The notes beneath the pieces are model-generated. The model saw only the letters and a list, made by a program, of their open reading frames with translations. It was not told the DNA's origin and searched no databases. Shown here one piece after another: positions 24,018-31,820 of a stretch of 43,055 bases of DNA (the first letter of the stretch is position 1; every line of letters begins with the position of its first letter). Both the position numbers and the translations under genes were made by a program. The stretch spans positions 1 to 43,055 of the forward strand of contig JAGXRZ010000062.1 of the NCBI GenBank assembly GCA_018335585.1. Direction: 5' to 3'. This stretch comes from Selenomonadales bacterium (GTDB taxonomy: Bacteria; Bacillota; UBA994).

Positions 24018-24959
24018 TCATCCCTTCTGCTGTTGGTCAGGTGTCGCGTGAGAAGCTCTAGCCGCCGCGAGGCGAAGCATGGCGCTGTCGGTGACTCGTC
24101 CCACTAGCTCTTGCACCCGGCACCCTAGGCCTACCACTTTGGCTAACTCAACCCCGGTCTCTATCTGCAGCGCCTCGGCCATATGCACGAGGTCCTCCGT
24201 CGCGATGTTGCCGGTGGCTCCGGGCGCAAAGGGACACCCGCCGAGTCCGGCAAAAGCGGCGTCGTAGTGCGTTACGCCGGCGAGCAGGCCGGCGAAAACG
24301 TTTGCTAGTCCCAAGCCGCGCGTGTCATGAAAATGCAGGGTCCATTGTACAGTCGGGTACTCCGCGCGCAAGGTAGTGCAGTAGTCGTAGACTTGGCGCG
24401 GGTTAGCTACACCCGTCGTGTCCGACAAAGAAAGCTCCGTAATGCCAAGCGCCAAGAAGCTTTCGATGAGAGCGCGCACCCGGTCTATGGAAACCGCTCC
24501 TTCATAGGGACACCCAAAAGCCGTGGAGATAGCCCCTGCAAGTGCTATGTGGTGCTCGCGCGCAAAGGCCGCGCAATCCGCAAAGTCTTGCATTACCTTG
24601 TGCGGCGTACGACCTAGGTTTTTTAGGGAGTGCGTCTCACTCGAGGATACGGTGAGTTTAGCCTTATCAATGCCGGCAGTCTGACAGCGCTTGAGCCCGG
24701 CTAGGTTAGCGACTAAGACTCGGTACTCCACTCCTTCGCGTCGCTCAATGCGGCGCGCCACTTCGTCGGTGTCTGCCATGGAGGGGACTGCCTTAGCGCT
24801 GACAAACGAGCCTATTTCAATACAGCGCAATCCTGCGGCTGCTGCCATCCCAATAAGCTCGGCTTTCTGTGCGATGCTAAGCTGTACGGCCTCGTTTTGC
24901 AGACCGTCGCGCGGCCCTACTTCGCAGATACTTATCCTCTGCGGCAAGCTAAGCGTCAT
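24018..24959 (-). CDS. HMG-CoA lyase-type enzyme (DRE-TIM metallolyase)
   Basis: About 313 residues. DRE-TIM barrel with EVGPRDGLQNE at the N terminus (catalytic Arg-Asp), metal ligands in LHFHDTRGLGLAN, and the mobile active-site loop GLGGCPFAPGATGNIATED carrying the catalytic Cys. This signature is specific to hydroxymethylglutaryl-CoA lyases and close relatives such as citramalyl-CoA-type lyases. It would cleave a 3-hydroxy-3-methyl (or related) acyl-CoA to acetyl-CoA (or propionyl-CoA) plus a keto acid. The ATG at 24959 overlaps the aroD stop (ATGA) with TGGAGG nine bases upstream and is preferred over TTG 24974. Confidence 0.9.
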   Translation of the reverse strand: MTLSLPQRISICEVGPRDGLQNEAVQLSIAQKAELIGMAAAAGLRCIEIGSFVSAKAVPSMADTDEVARRIERREGVEYRVLVANLAGLKRCQTAGIDKAKLTVSSSETHSLKNLGRTPHKVMQDFADCAAFAREHHIALAGAISTAFGCPYEGAVSIDRVRALIESFLALGITELSLSDTTGVANPRQVYDYCTTLRAEYPTVQWTLHFHDTRGLGLANVFAGLLAGVTHYDAAFAGLGGCPFAPGATGNIATEDLVHMAEALQIETGVELAKVVGLGCRVQELVGRVTDSAMLRLAAARASHATPDQQQKG

Positions 24960-25720
24960 GGCAACAGCCTCCAAATGGAGCGCAGCTCTGCTATGGGAAT
25001 CTGCCCCGGCGCTGAACCGCTTTGCCCCCGGGCAAAAGTGACATCCGAGCCGAAGTTGCCGCCAAAGACGCGTGACATTGCGCCAAGCGCACCCATAGAC
25101 ATAGTGATAAGCGGCATATCCGGTGCCGCTTGCCGCGCTGCGAGAGTTGCGGCGAGGAGCGTTAAGACATCGCGGGCGTCGTTTGGCATAACCGCAACTT
25201 TAGCTATGTCTGCGCCTTGCTGCCTAGCTTCGTGGAGCTTGCTTAAGATAAAAGACTCGTCCGGGGTAGTGGCAAAATTATGCCAGGAAAGTAGCAGCTT
25301 TTTGTCTTGCTTACTTGCTTCGTGCCTCACTCTCTGCACCGCTTCCGGGCCGGAGGCGAGCTCGAAATCCACTATGTCTGCGTTTGGAGAGGCCAGAGCT
25401 GCAAACACCGTTTGCAGGCGCAGCGTTAAATCGTCCGGGGCGCGCCCGCCTTCTTGCGGCGAGCGATAAGTGAAGATAAGGGGCGTCTCCCCAACTAGCC
25501 CACGCAACTCGGCCAAAAGCGGAGCAACGTCTGCCGGCAGCAGCCCCGTAAGGTAGTCCGCACGCCACTCTAAGAGGTCTGGCCTGCTCTGGCAAGCCTC
25601 GCGCGCCTCCGTCAGCAGCGCTTCTCTTTGCATTGCGACAAGCGGCACACACACCAAGGGTTCCTGCCCGCCAATTAGTGTGCCTCTTACTAGCAGCGGT
25701 TGTTTGACAGGTATTCGCAT
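24956..25720 (-). CDS. aroD: Type I 3-dehydroquinate dehydratase
   Basis: Converts 3-dehydroquinate to 3-dehydroshikimate through a lysine Schiff base. About 254 residues from the ATG at 25720, with TAGGAGA upstream. Motifs: LLEWRADYL (substrate-binding Glu/Arg), FTYRSPQEGG, SWHNF with the catalytic His, AKVAVMP with the Schiff-base Lys, and TMSMGALGAMSRVFGG ... SDVTFA at the C terminus. It is the first gene of the ten-gene operon. Placement with aroE, a carboxylate transporter and CoA enzymes, instead of other aro genes, suggests quinate/3-dehydroquinate catabolism over aromatic amino-acid synthesis. Confidence 0.92.
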   Translation of the reverse strand: MRIPVKQPLLVRGTLIGGQEPLVCVPLVAMQREALLTEAREACQSRPDLLEWRADYLTGLLPADVAPLLAELRGLVGETPLIFTYRSPQEGGRAPDDLTLRLQTVFAALASPNADIVDFELASGPEAVQRVRHEASKQDKKLLLSWHNFATTPDESFILSKLHEARQQGADIAKVAVMPNDARDVLTLLAATLAARQAAPDMPLITMSMGALGAMSRVFGGNFGSDVTFARGQSGSAPGQIPIAELRSIWRLLP

Positions 25721-25806
25721 CTTTAGCCACTCTCCTACGTCACACATCATACTACTGCGGCCGGAACAGATAAAGTCAGGCCGTTATTCGAACTGCTATT
25801 GTAGCC

Positions 25807-25832
25807 CGGTATACCGGAATGCCGGCATACCG
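25807..25832. promoter_or_regulatory. Candidate GntR operator (26-bp inverted repeat)
   Basis: CGGTATACCGG (25807-25817) and CCGGCATACCG (25822-25832) form an 11-bp inverted repeat with one mismatch around AATG. Each half contains a GGTATACC-like core (GGCATACC in the right arm), reminiscent of GT-n-AC sites of FadR-type GntR regulators. It lies about 40-65 bases downstream of the predicted aroD transcription start, in the leader. A repressor bound there would block elongation. Confidence 0.6.
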
Positions 25833-25878
25833 ACGCGCTTTAAAAAAATGCCCCAATATAACTGCTTCTTTCACCCCT

Positions 25879-25907
25879 AGTGTAAAGTGTAGCGCGACTA
25901 TTGTCAA
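25879..25907 (-). promoter_or_regulatory. Sigma-A promoter of the aroD operon
   Basis: On the minus strand TTGACA (25907-25902), 17-base spacer, TACACT (25884-25879). It is about 160 bases upstream of the aroD ATG, giving a long leader that contains the inverted repeat at 25807-25832. The promoter of the divergent MFS gene must lie in 25908-25975, but I could not assign it. Confidence 0.8.
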
Positions 25908-25988
25908 TATTGTTTGTATGGAATTTTCCTGTCATATAGCCGACAATTCGTGTACCATAGTAAAGGAGCAGCATAGGAGGGATGCATT

Positions 25989-27323
25989 TTGCACTTACCA
26001 CAGCACGAGAAGCTAAAAAATGGGCTGGCCCTGCTTAAAGCCGACTTCTCCGGCTGTACCAGCGACACGCTAGCCACAAACATTAGGCTAAACAACTACC
26101 ACGGCATTATGTCTACGCTTGCGCAGAACCTTGTGGGCCCGTTTATTGGGATTTTCGCAGTGCGTCTTGGGGCCAGCAACTATCAAATTGGCCTCCTCTC
26201 TTCGGCACCTGCACTGATGGCTCTGCTCGCGATGATTCCGGGCGCAAAGTACGTCGACAGCCGCAGCAACAAGAAACGCGTTACAGCTGCCTTTATGTGG
26301 GCACATCGCCTCTTTTTCTTTCTGCTTGCCCTTATCCCTTTGTTTGCCGAAGACAGCCGCGCAACCATTTTAGTTATCTTAATTGCCGCCATGAACTTCC
26401 CCGGAGCCATCAGCAATGTAGGTTGGCAGGGGTTTATTGCCAATGTCGTGCCAAGTGAGCGCCGTGCGGCTGCCTTTGCCGACCGCAATCGGCTGATGAA
26501 TATCGTAGGGACGCTAGCGGTGCTTGGAGCGGGCCGCATGCTCGACATTATGCCCTTCCCGCTTGGATACCGCATTATGTTCACGCTAGCCTTTGTGCTG
26601 GCCATAGGGGAAATCTGGGTCTTCTCGCGGCTCAAGGAGCTCTCGCCAAGCGGCACACCGGCACACGGGCAGGACGTACCGTGGCCGCGCTTTCTCTTGG
26701 AGTTGCCGCGCTCAATTGCCGCAGACATTAAGGGTATGGCGCACCAGAAGCGTTTCTTGCGTTTTACCGCGACCTCGCTGTTTTTCCACTTTGCCTGGCA
26801 GGTTGCTTGGCCGCTGTTTACACTTTATCAGACTAGAGAACTCGGAGCCAACAACCTGTGGATTAGCATGCTTACCCTTAGCAACACGGGCGGCACGCTG
26901 CTTGGATACGGGTTTTGGGTGCGTTACACCCAGAAGTACGGCTCCCTAAAAACACTCTTTATTTCTTCGCTAGGGATGTTCATGGTGCCGCTTGTGCACG
27001 CTTACTCGCGCAGCCTCACTACCATTGCTCTGTTCAATATCATCACCGGAGTAATCTTCTCCGGCGTGATGCTGTCACTCTTTAATGCCCTACTCGACAT
27101 GACGCCAGAAGACAGGCGTACGACATCTATAGGTTATTACAATACGGCCATCAGCCTAGGTGCCATAGCTGCACCGCTTGCTGGCGTCGCTATGCTCAAT
27201 CTGTTCGGCTACAAAGTTGCCTTTTTGGTTGCTGCCGCTCTGCGCATCCTAGGCGGCCTCGCCTTTGGTGCAGTGTACTGGCTAGAGACGGCTGAGCAGA
27301 AGAAGTCGGCCGCAAACCCCTAG
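25989..27323 (+). CDS. MFS transporter
   Basis: 444 residues with about 12 membrane helices. The TTG start at 25989 is chosen because AGGAGG lies seven bases upstream; the ATG at 25982 in another frame closes after a few codons. MFS features: a first-half NVVPSERRAAAFADRNRLMN loop, similar to the motif A region, and DMTPEDRRTTSIGYYNTAIS in the second half. It resembles the poorly characterised group of MFS proteins with a long hydrophilic N terminus. It is divergent from the aroD operon and might export or import a related metabolite, but nothing in the sequence fixes the substrate. Its TAG stop overlaps the histidine kinase stop on the other strand. Confidence 0.85.
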   Translation: MHLPQHEKLKNGLALLKADFSGCTSDTLATNIRLNNYHGIMSTLAQNLVGPFIGIFAVRLGASNYQIGLLSSAPALMALLAMIPGAKYVDSRSNKKRVTAAFMWAHRLFFFLLALIPLFAEDSRATILVILIAAMNFPGAISNVGWQGFIANVVPSERRAAAFADRNRLMNIVGTLAVLGAGRMLDIMPFPLGYRIMFTLAFVLAIGEIWVFSRLKELSPSGTPAHGQDVPWPRFLLELPRSIAADIKGMAHQKRFLRFTATSLFFHFAWQVAWPLFTLYQTRELGANNLWISMLTLSNTGGTLLGYGFWVRYTQKYGSLKTLFISSLGMFMVPLVHAYSRSLTTIALFNIITGVIFSGVMLSLFNALLDMTPEDRRTTSIGYYNTAISLGAIAAPLAGVAMLNLFGYKVAFLVAAALRILGGLAFGAVYWLETAEQKKSAANP

Positions 27324-28756
27324 CTAGGCGGTGTCGTTACGGGCACAGGTAAGCTGAGGAGGAAGGTGGCGCCGTGCCCATGCGCAGTTTCTACACGGAT
27401 ATTGCCCTCATGGGCTTGCACTACCTCGTAAGCAATCGCTAGCCCCAGCCCGCTACCGCCTGTAGCGCGTGCGCGTGATGCGTCGACACGATAGAAGCGT
27501 TCAAAAATCCTCGCCTTAGCTTCGAGCGGAATCCCAGGACCGTCATCCACGACACAGAGCGAAATCGCCTCGGGAGTAGTGCTTAAGGCAATATGTACGG
27601 CGTTGTCGGCAAACTTGATGGCGTTGTCTACTATGTTAAAGATCGCTCGGTGCAGCGCGGCTTCATCCCCCACGTAAGGGACCTCCCGCGGAATGTTCGT
27701 CGTCACACTGACTCGCCGCGTCCTGGCAAGAGCCGACAGGCTCGCTACCACCCGCCGGGTTAGGTGTGCTAAGTCGCAGTGTTCACGCACTAGCGCCGCT
27801 CGGCTGTCGAGGCGGGCTAGCTGGAGCAGGTCTGCCACGAGAGTGCTGAGCCTGTCTATTTCCCGCACGAGGTCAAGCAGCAGTTCTTGTCGGGTATCAG
27901 AGTTTATGCTTGGGTCGGTCACCAGCGGGTCGATAAGCGCCTTCATGGCCGCTAAGGGAGCGCGCATTTCGTGGGAAGCGTCGGAAATAAAGCGCATGCG
28001 AGCCGCTTCTAGCGCATGCACTCGCTCGCTCATATGATTAAATGCTACGCCAAGCTCGTAGATCTCTTCATCGCCGCTCTCGGCCACCCTAGCCGTCTGT
28101 TCCCCATCGCATATTTTGCCAACGGCTTGCGTCAGGTGCACAAGCGGAGAAGTTATACTTGACGCTAGCCCGAGTCCCATGATGGCGGCAATCAGGGCGA
28201 CTGCCGCGCTCCCCACTAGCAGCCGCCGCTCAAGGAGATCGAGAGAAGCGTAGACATCGTCGAGGCTGCTGGCAATAAAGGCCACGCCGATTTGCTCGCG
28301 CCCCATCAGCTCGGTAGGGACTCCCCCTTCGCCGTAATGGTCGCGGAAAATCGGCGCCAACACGTAGAGAGTAGCCCGCCCTACATTCGTGTGCCGTTCC
28401 AAGACCTCGGTGTTTCCCATAAGGCTACTCGGCAGCGCCGGGTGCGTGAGTGCGTGCCCCGTGAGTTGGTCAAACGCATCCGCTAACACCAGACCTGACG
28501 TATCCGTAATAATGACACGCGCCCGTAACTGCTCGGCGAAAGTGCGGGTCATGCGCGCTAGGTCAAGCTTACTATCAAGCATGGCTTCCCGCGCGCTGTT
28601 GGCGATAATGTTGCTCTGTATCAGCAAGGCTGCGCGCCGCTCACTAAGAAAATGCTCGTGCAAAAACTGCTGTATGATGAGCCCTAGTCCCACTACAGCC
28701 ATGGCGATGACGAGCAAGTAAGTAAGCGGCAGTCGCAGCCTGAGGCTAAGTCGCAT
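27320..28756 (-). CDS. Sensor histidine kinase
   Basis: 478 residues. First membrane helix about residues 10-30, an extracytoplasmic sensor loop of about 150 residues, second helix about 180-205, HAMP linker, HisKA with the phospho-His in FISDASHEMRAPLAAMK, then HATPase: N box IFNIVDNAIKFAD, G1 VVDDGPGIP, F box FERFYRVD, G2 GGSGLGLAIA. It phosphorylates the response regulator encoded upstream (28746-29444), which it overlaps by 11 bases. The kinase of a PhoR/WalK-like pair is the best general description; the stimulus is unknown. The stop codons of this gene and the convergent MFS gene overlap within CTAG. Confidence 0.93.
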   Translation of the reverse strand: MRLSLRLRLPLTYLLVIAMAVVGLGLIIQQFLHEHFLSERRAALLIQSNIIANSAREAMLDSKLDLARMTRTFAEQLRARVIITDTSGLVLADAFDQLTGHALTHPALPSSLMGNTEVLERHTNVGRATLYVLAPIFRDHYGEGGVPTELMGREQIGVAFIASSLDDVYASLDLLERRLLVGSAAVALIAAIMGLGLASSITSPLVHLTQAVGKICDGEQTARVAESGDEEIYELGVAFNHMSERVHALEAARMRFISDASHEMRAPLAAMKALIDPLVTDPSINSDTRQELLLDLVREIDRLSTLVADLLQLARLDSRAALVREHCDLAHLTRRVVASLSALARTRRVSVTTNIPREVPYVGDEAALHRAIFNIVDNAIKFADNAVHIALSTTPEAISLCVVDDGPGIPLEAKARIFERFYRVDASRARATGGSGLGLAIAYEVVQAHEGNIRVETAHGHGATFLLSLPVPVTTPPS

Positions 28757-29444
28757 GATCGTTTTCTCGTAAATAGTACCCGGCGCCCCATCGCGTTAGC
28801 ACGTACTTGGGGCAGGCTGGGTCTTCTTCTATTTTGGCCCGCAGGCGCCCTATGTGCACGTCGACGTTGCGCAAATCGCCTAAGTGGCTGTATCCCCACA
28901 CGAGCTGCAGCAGGTTCTCGCGCGAAAACGTTTTGCCGCGGTTAGTAGCCAGCGTTAGCAAAATATCGTATTCTTTATTGGTTAAGTCGACAGGTCGCCC
29001 TGTGACGGACACCTTGCGCTTACCCGTATCTATGACTAAGTCCCCCACGCTGAGGCGCGTTTCCTCGCCAGAGCTGCGGCTCCAATCTTTGCGGCGCAGC
29101 AATGCGCGCACACGCGCTACTAACTCGCGCGTGTTAAAGGGCTTCGTCAGGTAATCGTCGGCACCTTTTTCTAAGCCCAGAATCTTGTCTACGTCTTCGC
29201 TGCGCGCCGTAAGCATCAATATTGGGACAGTGGCCTTTCGCCTGATGGCTTCGCAGACAGCGAACCCGTCTAGACCGGGCAGCATGACATCAAGTATTAC
29301 TAGGTCTGGGGCAAGGCGACTAAAGGCGGCAAGCGCTTCGTTGCCGTCGTAGGCGGCATGCACTTCATACCCCTCGTGCTCCAAACTGAGGGTGAGCCCC
29401 TTAAGAAAGCTAGCTTCGTCGTCGACTAAGAGTAGCTTATACAT
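28746..29444 (-). CDS. OmpR/PhoB-family response regulator
   Basis: 232 residues. Receiver domain with acidic pocket VDDE (residues 8-10), phospho-acceptor Asp52 in LVILDVMLPGLDG, conserved Thr79 and Lys101. Then a C-terminal winged helix of the OmpR type (DLTNKEYDILLTLATNRGKT, NVDVHIGRLRAKIE). First gene of a two-gene operon with the overlapping kinase. AGGAGG lies upstream of the ATG. It is transcribed from the sigma-A promoter at 29466-29494, leaving a very short leader of about 15 bases. The regulon cannot be read from the window. Confidence 0.95.
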   Translation of the reverse strand: MYKLLLVDDEASFLKGLTLSLEHEGYEVHAAYDGNEALAAFSRLAPDLVILDVMLPGLDGFAVCEAIRRKATVPILMLTARSEDVDKILGLEKGADDYLTKPFNTRELVARVRALLRRKDWSRSSGEETRLSVGDLVIDTGKRKVSVTGRPVDLTNKEYDILLTLATNRGKTFSRENLLQLVWGYSHLGDLRNVDVHIGRLRAKIEEDPACPKYVLTRWGAGYYLRENDHAT

Positions 29445-29465
29445 GGCCAGACCTCCTGTACCATT

Positions 29466-29494
29466 AGTATAACGGGTCGGGGGTAGGGGGGCAA
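29466..29494 (-). promoter_or_regulatory. Sigma-A promoter of the two-component operon
   Basis: On the minus strand TTGCCC (29494-29489), 17-base spacer, TATACT (29471-29466). The -35 hexamer is only about 5 bp from the edge of heptad array C (29499). Confidence 0.75.
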
Positions 29495-29498
29495 GGGA

Positions 29499-29781
29499 GC
29501 GCGCGACGTGCGACGTAGGCCGTGCGCCGTGCTTCGTGCTTCGTGCTTCGTAGCTTAAGGCGTACGGCTTACAGCGTACAGCTTACAGCGAAGAACCGTT
29601 CCCCTTTGACCTTTCCACCTTTCCACCCCTCCCCTCAACGCTGATAGCACTCCCACCCAGTTCATGATTCACGATTCACGATTCACGATTACCCCGCTCA
29701 CAGCTCACTGCTCAAAGCTGTCGGCTGGCGGCCGGCGGCTGGCGGCCCCCGCCCCAAGCGACAAGTGACAAGCCACAAGCA
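29499..29781 (+). repeat. Heptad-repeat mosaic, copy C (response regulator/sigma intergenic)
   Basis: Occupies most of the 394-bp divergent gap. Plus-strand blocks: GTGCGAC-like words (29499-29528); CGTGCTT x3 (29528-29548); GTAGCTTA (29550-29557); CGGCTTACAGCG and variants (29565-29590); CCTTTCCA x2 (about 29610-29627, period 8); the anchor CAGTTCATGATT with CACGATT x3 (29658-29690); GCTCACA, GCTCACT, GCTCAAA, GCTGTCG, GCTGGCG, GCCGGCG, GCTGGCG in unbroken 7-bp phase (29696-29744); AAGCGAC, AAGTGAC, AAGCCAC (29756-29776). The words drift one or two bases at a time while the 7-bp phase holds. It is followed by the sigma-factor leader, in which I saw no certain promoter. Confidence 0.9.
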
Positions 29782-29838
29782 GGATTGTTTCATGCGACAC
29801 CGTATTTAATGGTTACGGAAAAGAGGCAGGTGAAATGA

Positions 29839-30489
29839 GTGGATCTCGATGAGCGCGGCCTAGAACAGGAACGTCAGCTAGTGGAACGGGCCAAACGAGA
29901 CCCGGAGGCTTTTGGCCTGCTTTACGAGCGGCACTACGATTCTGTCTATAACTATGTACTGCGCCGCACCGGACACGTGCAGACCGCGCAGGACATTGTC
30001 AGCGAGACGTTCTTTATTGCGCTGCGTAGCTTAGGCAAGTTTAAGTGGCAGGGCGTACCCTTCTCGGCTTGGCTCTACCGAATCGCTATCAATGAGCTGG
30101 CCGGCCACTTCCGCCGCGGGCGCGCTAAGACTGTCTCGCTGGAAGCCCTGCGCGAGGAGGGGTTTGAGCCGTTAGCGGACAGCGATGTTGAACGCGAGGC
30201 GCTCGCCTGTCAGGAAGAGATAGACCGCTACCTTGAGTATCACGCCGTGAGGAAGGCCGTGAACGACCTACCGGAGCGATACCAAGACGTGGTCGCGTTG
30301 CGTTTTTTCGCCGGCAAGCAGGTAGCCGAGATCGGCGTAATCCTAGGCAAGCCGGTAGGTACCGTAAAGTCGCTCCTGCACCGCGGGATAGAAAGACTAA
30401 GGCAAACGCTCACACAGGCAAGACAAGGTGCAACCTTTAGCGAGGCGTCGACTTATGTAGAGAAAGGGAGGGGATTGCATGGAGACTAA
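29839..30489 (+). CDS. ECF-type RNA polymerase sigma factor
   Basis: 216 residues. Sigma region 2: AFGLLYERHYDSVYNYVLRRTG ... AQDIVSETFFIALRSLGKFK ... FSAWLYRIAINELAGHFRR. Region 4: LPERYQDVVALRFFAGKQVAEIGVILGKPVGTVKSLLHRGIERLR, a clear helix-turn-helix. The GTG at 29839 is preceded by AGGTGA at 7 bases. The stop overlaps the next gene (30479-31732) by 11 bases, the classical sigma/anti-sigma arrangement. A ~25-residue C-terminal extension after region 4 is present. It is divergent from the two-component operon. It is an ECF protein and not SigI, although its partner carries an RsgI-like domain. Confidence 0.93.
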   Translation: MDLDERGLEQERQLVERAKRDPEAFGLLYERHYDSVYNYVLRRTGHVQTAQDIVSETFFIALRSLGKFKWQGVPFSAWLYRIAINELAGHFRRGRAKTVSLEALREEGFEPLADSDVEREALACQEEIDRYLEYHAVRKAVNDLPERYQDVVALRFFAGKQVAEIGVILGKPVGTVKSLLHRGIERLRQTLTQARQGATFSEASTYVEKGRGLHGD

Positions 30490-31732
30490 CGCACGCGATG
30501 ACCAAGCGTTTGTTTCAGCCCTAGAGGCCGTGTCGTTGCCGCATGCCGATACCCCCCGCTTTAAGGCAGAGCTTAAGGCGAAGCTACTGGTGGAGGCGGC
30601 GCAGCGCGCGCAACCCGTCCGTCCCGCTAAGCCCGCCGGTGTGGTAGGGCACCCGTGGTGGCGCTATGCGCTTGTTGCGGCGGCATTGCTTGTGGTGCTG
30701 ACTTGGCAAATGCTACCCGCTCCCTTGCCTGCTTTTGCCTACCTAGAGATTGAGGTTAACCCCGGCGTACGCCTGACGCTAAATGTGCGCGGGCAAGTCA
30801 TCGGCCTGGAACCCCTAGACGACGCTGCGGCACTGGCCTTGGGCAACATTAATCTGCGCAGGCAAACCACTGCGGAGGTCGTAACACAGGTACTGGGGCG
30901 CTTGCATGGCGCGGCTCTACTTGACGCAACAAGTCGGGTGTGGCTGGTGGCGTCTCCTGTCGGCGAGGCGCGGGCAGAGGAAGTAGAAAAGCTCTTGACC
31001 ATGGCGCAGACGGCCGTCAACACAGCGACACAGCACTTACTTACGCAGTCGGCGGCAGCACAGGGGCTGGTAGTTGACCGCGAGCGCTACGAAATAGCCA
31101 AGCAGGCCGCGCTTAGACCGTCGCAGTACCTTCGCGTGGCACGGGCAGGTGTGTCGGCAGCCGGGATGAAGGAGCTGGTGGCGGCAGGTGCAAGGCTACA
31201 GGCGACAGGGAAACTACCCGGGAACCGCCTGCGCGAACTGGCGGAACTAGTCGCGGAACTGCTGGAGCTAGGCTTGCCGGAAGGTGAAGCTGTGCAGCTT
31301 ATTGAGACCTTGCTTGCGCAAGAACAGAACATGGAACGCTTGACTAAGCGCATTGAGAAGGCCGTGGAGCGAATAGAGGAAGGGCAAGCGCTAAAGGACG
31401 CCGTGCAGGAGCTGCGAGAGGGCAAGGATCGGCTAGATGAGCGAGACGACGCAGAAGACGACGAAGATGACGACAAAGACGACGAAGATGATAAGCGTGA
31501 CAGATCCGAAGGCCGGGGACAAGGACAAGGTCAAGGTCAAGGTCAAGGCCAAGGCCAAGGTCAGCGCGAGCGCGAGGATAAGCGCGAGGATAAGCGTGAG
31601 GATGAGGGCGAAGGCGGGATTGACGACACAGGTGACGACGAGCGCAAGCCCGGCCCTGAGGATATTCCGCCACAAACCGATGGGGACGGCCAGGATAAGC
31701 AGGCGAACGAAGACAAAGACGAGGGAAATTAA
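30479..31732 (+). CDS. Membrane anti-sigma-like protein with RsgI-type domain and acidic tail
   Basis: 417 residues. A cytoplasmic segment of about 60 residues (FVSALEAVSLPHADTPRFKA, the pattern of anti-sigma domains with F-x3-L and a T-P-R-F-K-A-x-L box). One membrane helix at about residues 62-80. Then an extracytoplasmic domain opening AYLEIEVNPGVRLTLNVRGQ, which matches the conserved periplasmic part of RsgI-like anti-sigma factors. A long helical region follows. The C-terminal 110 residues are low complexity: Asp/Glu runs, eight Gly-Gln-type dipeptides and an EDKR repeat. It probably holds the sigma factor encoded upstream at the membrane. The domain pairing of an ECF sigma with an RsgI-type sensor is unusual. 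Confidence 0.8.
   Translation: METNARDDQAFVSALEAVSLPHADTPRFKAELKAKLLVEAAQRAQPVRPAKPAGVVGHPWWRYALVAAALLVVLTWQMLPAPLPAFAYLEIEVNPGVRLTLNVRGQVIGLEPLDDAAALALGNINLRRQTTAEVVTQVLGRLHGAALLDATSRVWLVASPVGEARAEEVEKLLTMAQTAVNTATQHLLTQSAAAQGLVVDRERYEIAKQAALRPSQYLRVARAGVSAAGMKELVAAGARLQATGKLPGNRLRELAELVAELLELGLPEGEAVQLIETLLAQEQNMERLTKRIEKAVERIEEGQALKDAVQELREGKDRLDERDDAEDDEDDDKDDEDDKRDRSEGRGQGQGQGQGQGQGQGQREREDKREDKREDEGEGGIDDTGDDERKPGPEDIPPQTDGDGQDKQANEDKDEGN
31517..31609 (+). repeat. In-frame hexamer and 12-mer tandem repeats within the anti-sigma gene
   Basis: Eight hexamers (GGACAA x2, GGTCAA x3, GGCCAA x2, GGTCAG) at 31517-31564 encode alternating Gly-Gln. Three 12-mers of GAGGATAAGCGC type at 31574-31609 encode Glu-Asp-Lys-Arg. 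Periods are multiples of three, unlike the 7-bp intergenic arrays. Confidence 0.9.
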
Positions 31733-31820
31733 TTTTCGGCGGGAGTGCAACCTTTCGCTGCTAGACCCCTTATGAGAGTAAGAGACGCCGGTCTCGCAAA
31801 AATTGTAAGAGGTGAAGGCA

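Noticed and set aside
25751-25988. Riboswitch in the long aroD leader
   Set aside because: The only clear structure is one 26-bp inverted repeat; no known riboswitch core motif is visible, so an operator is the simpler reading.
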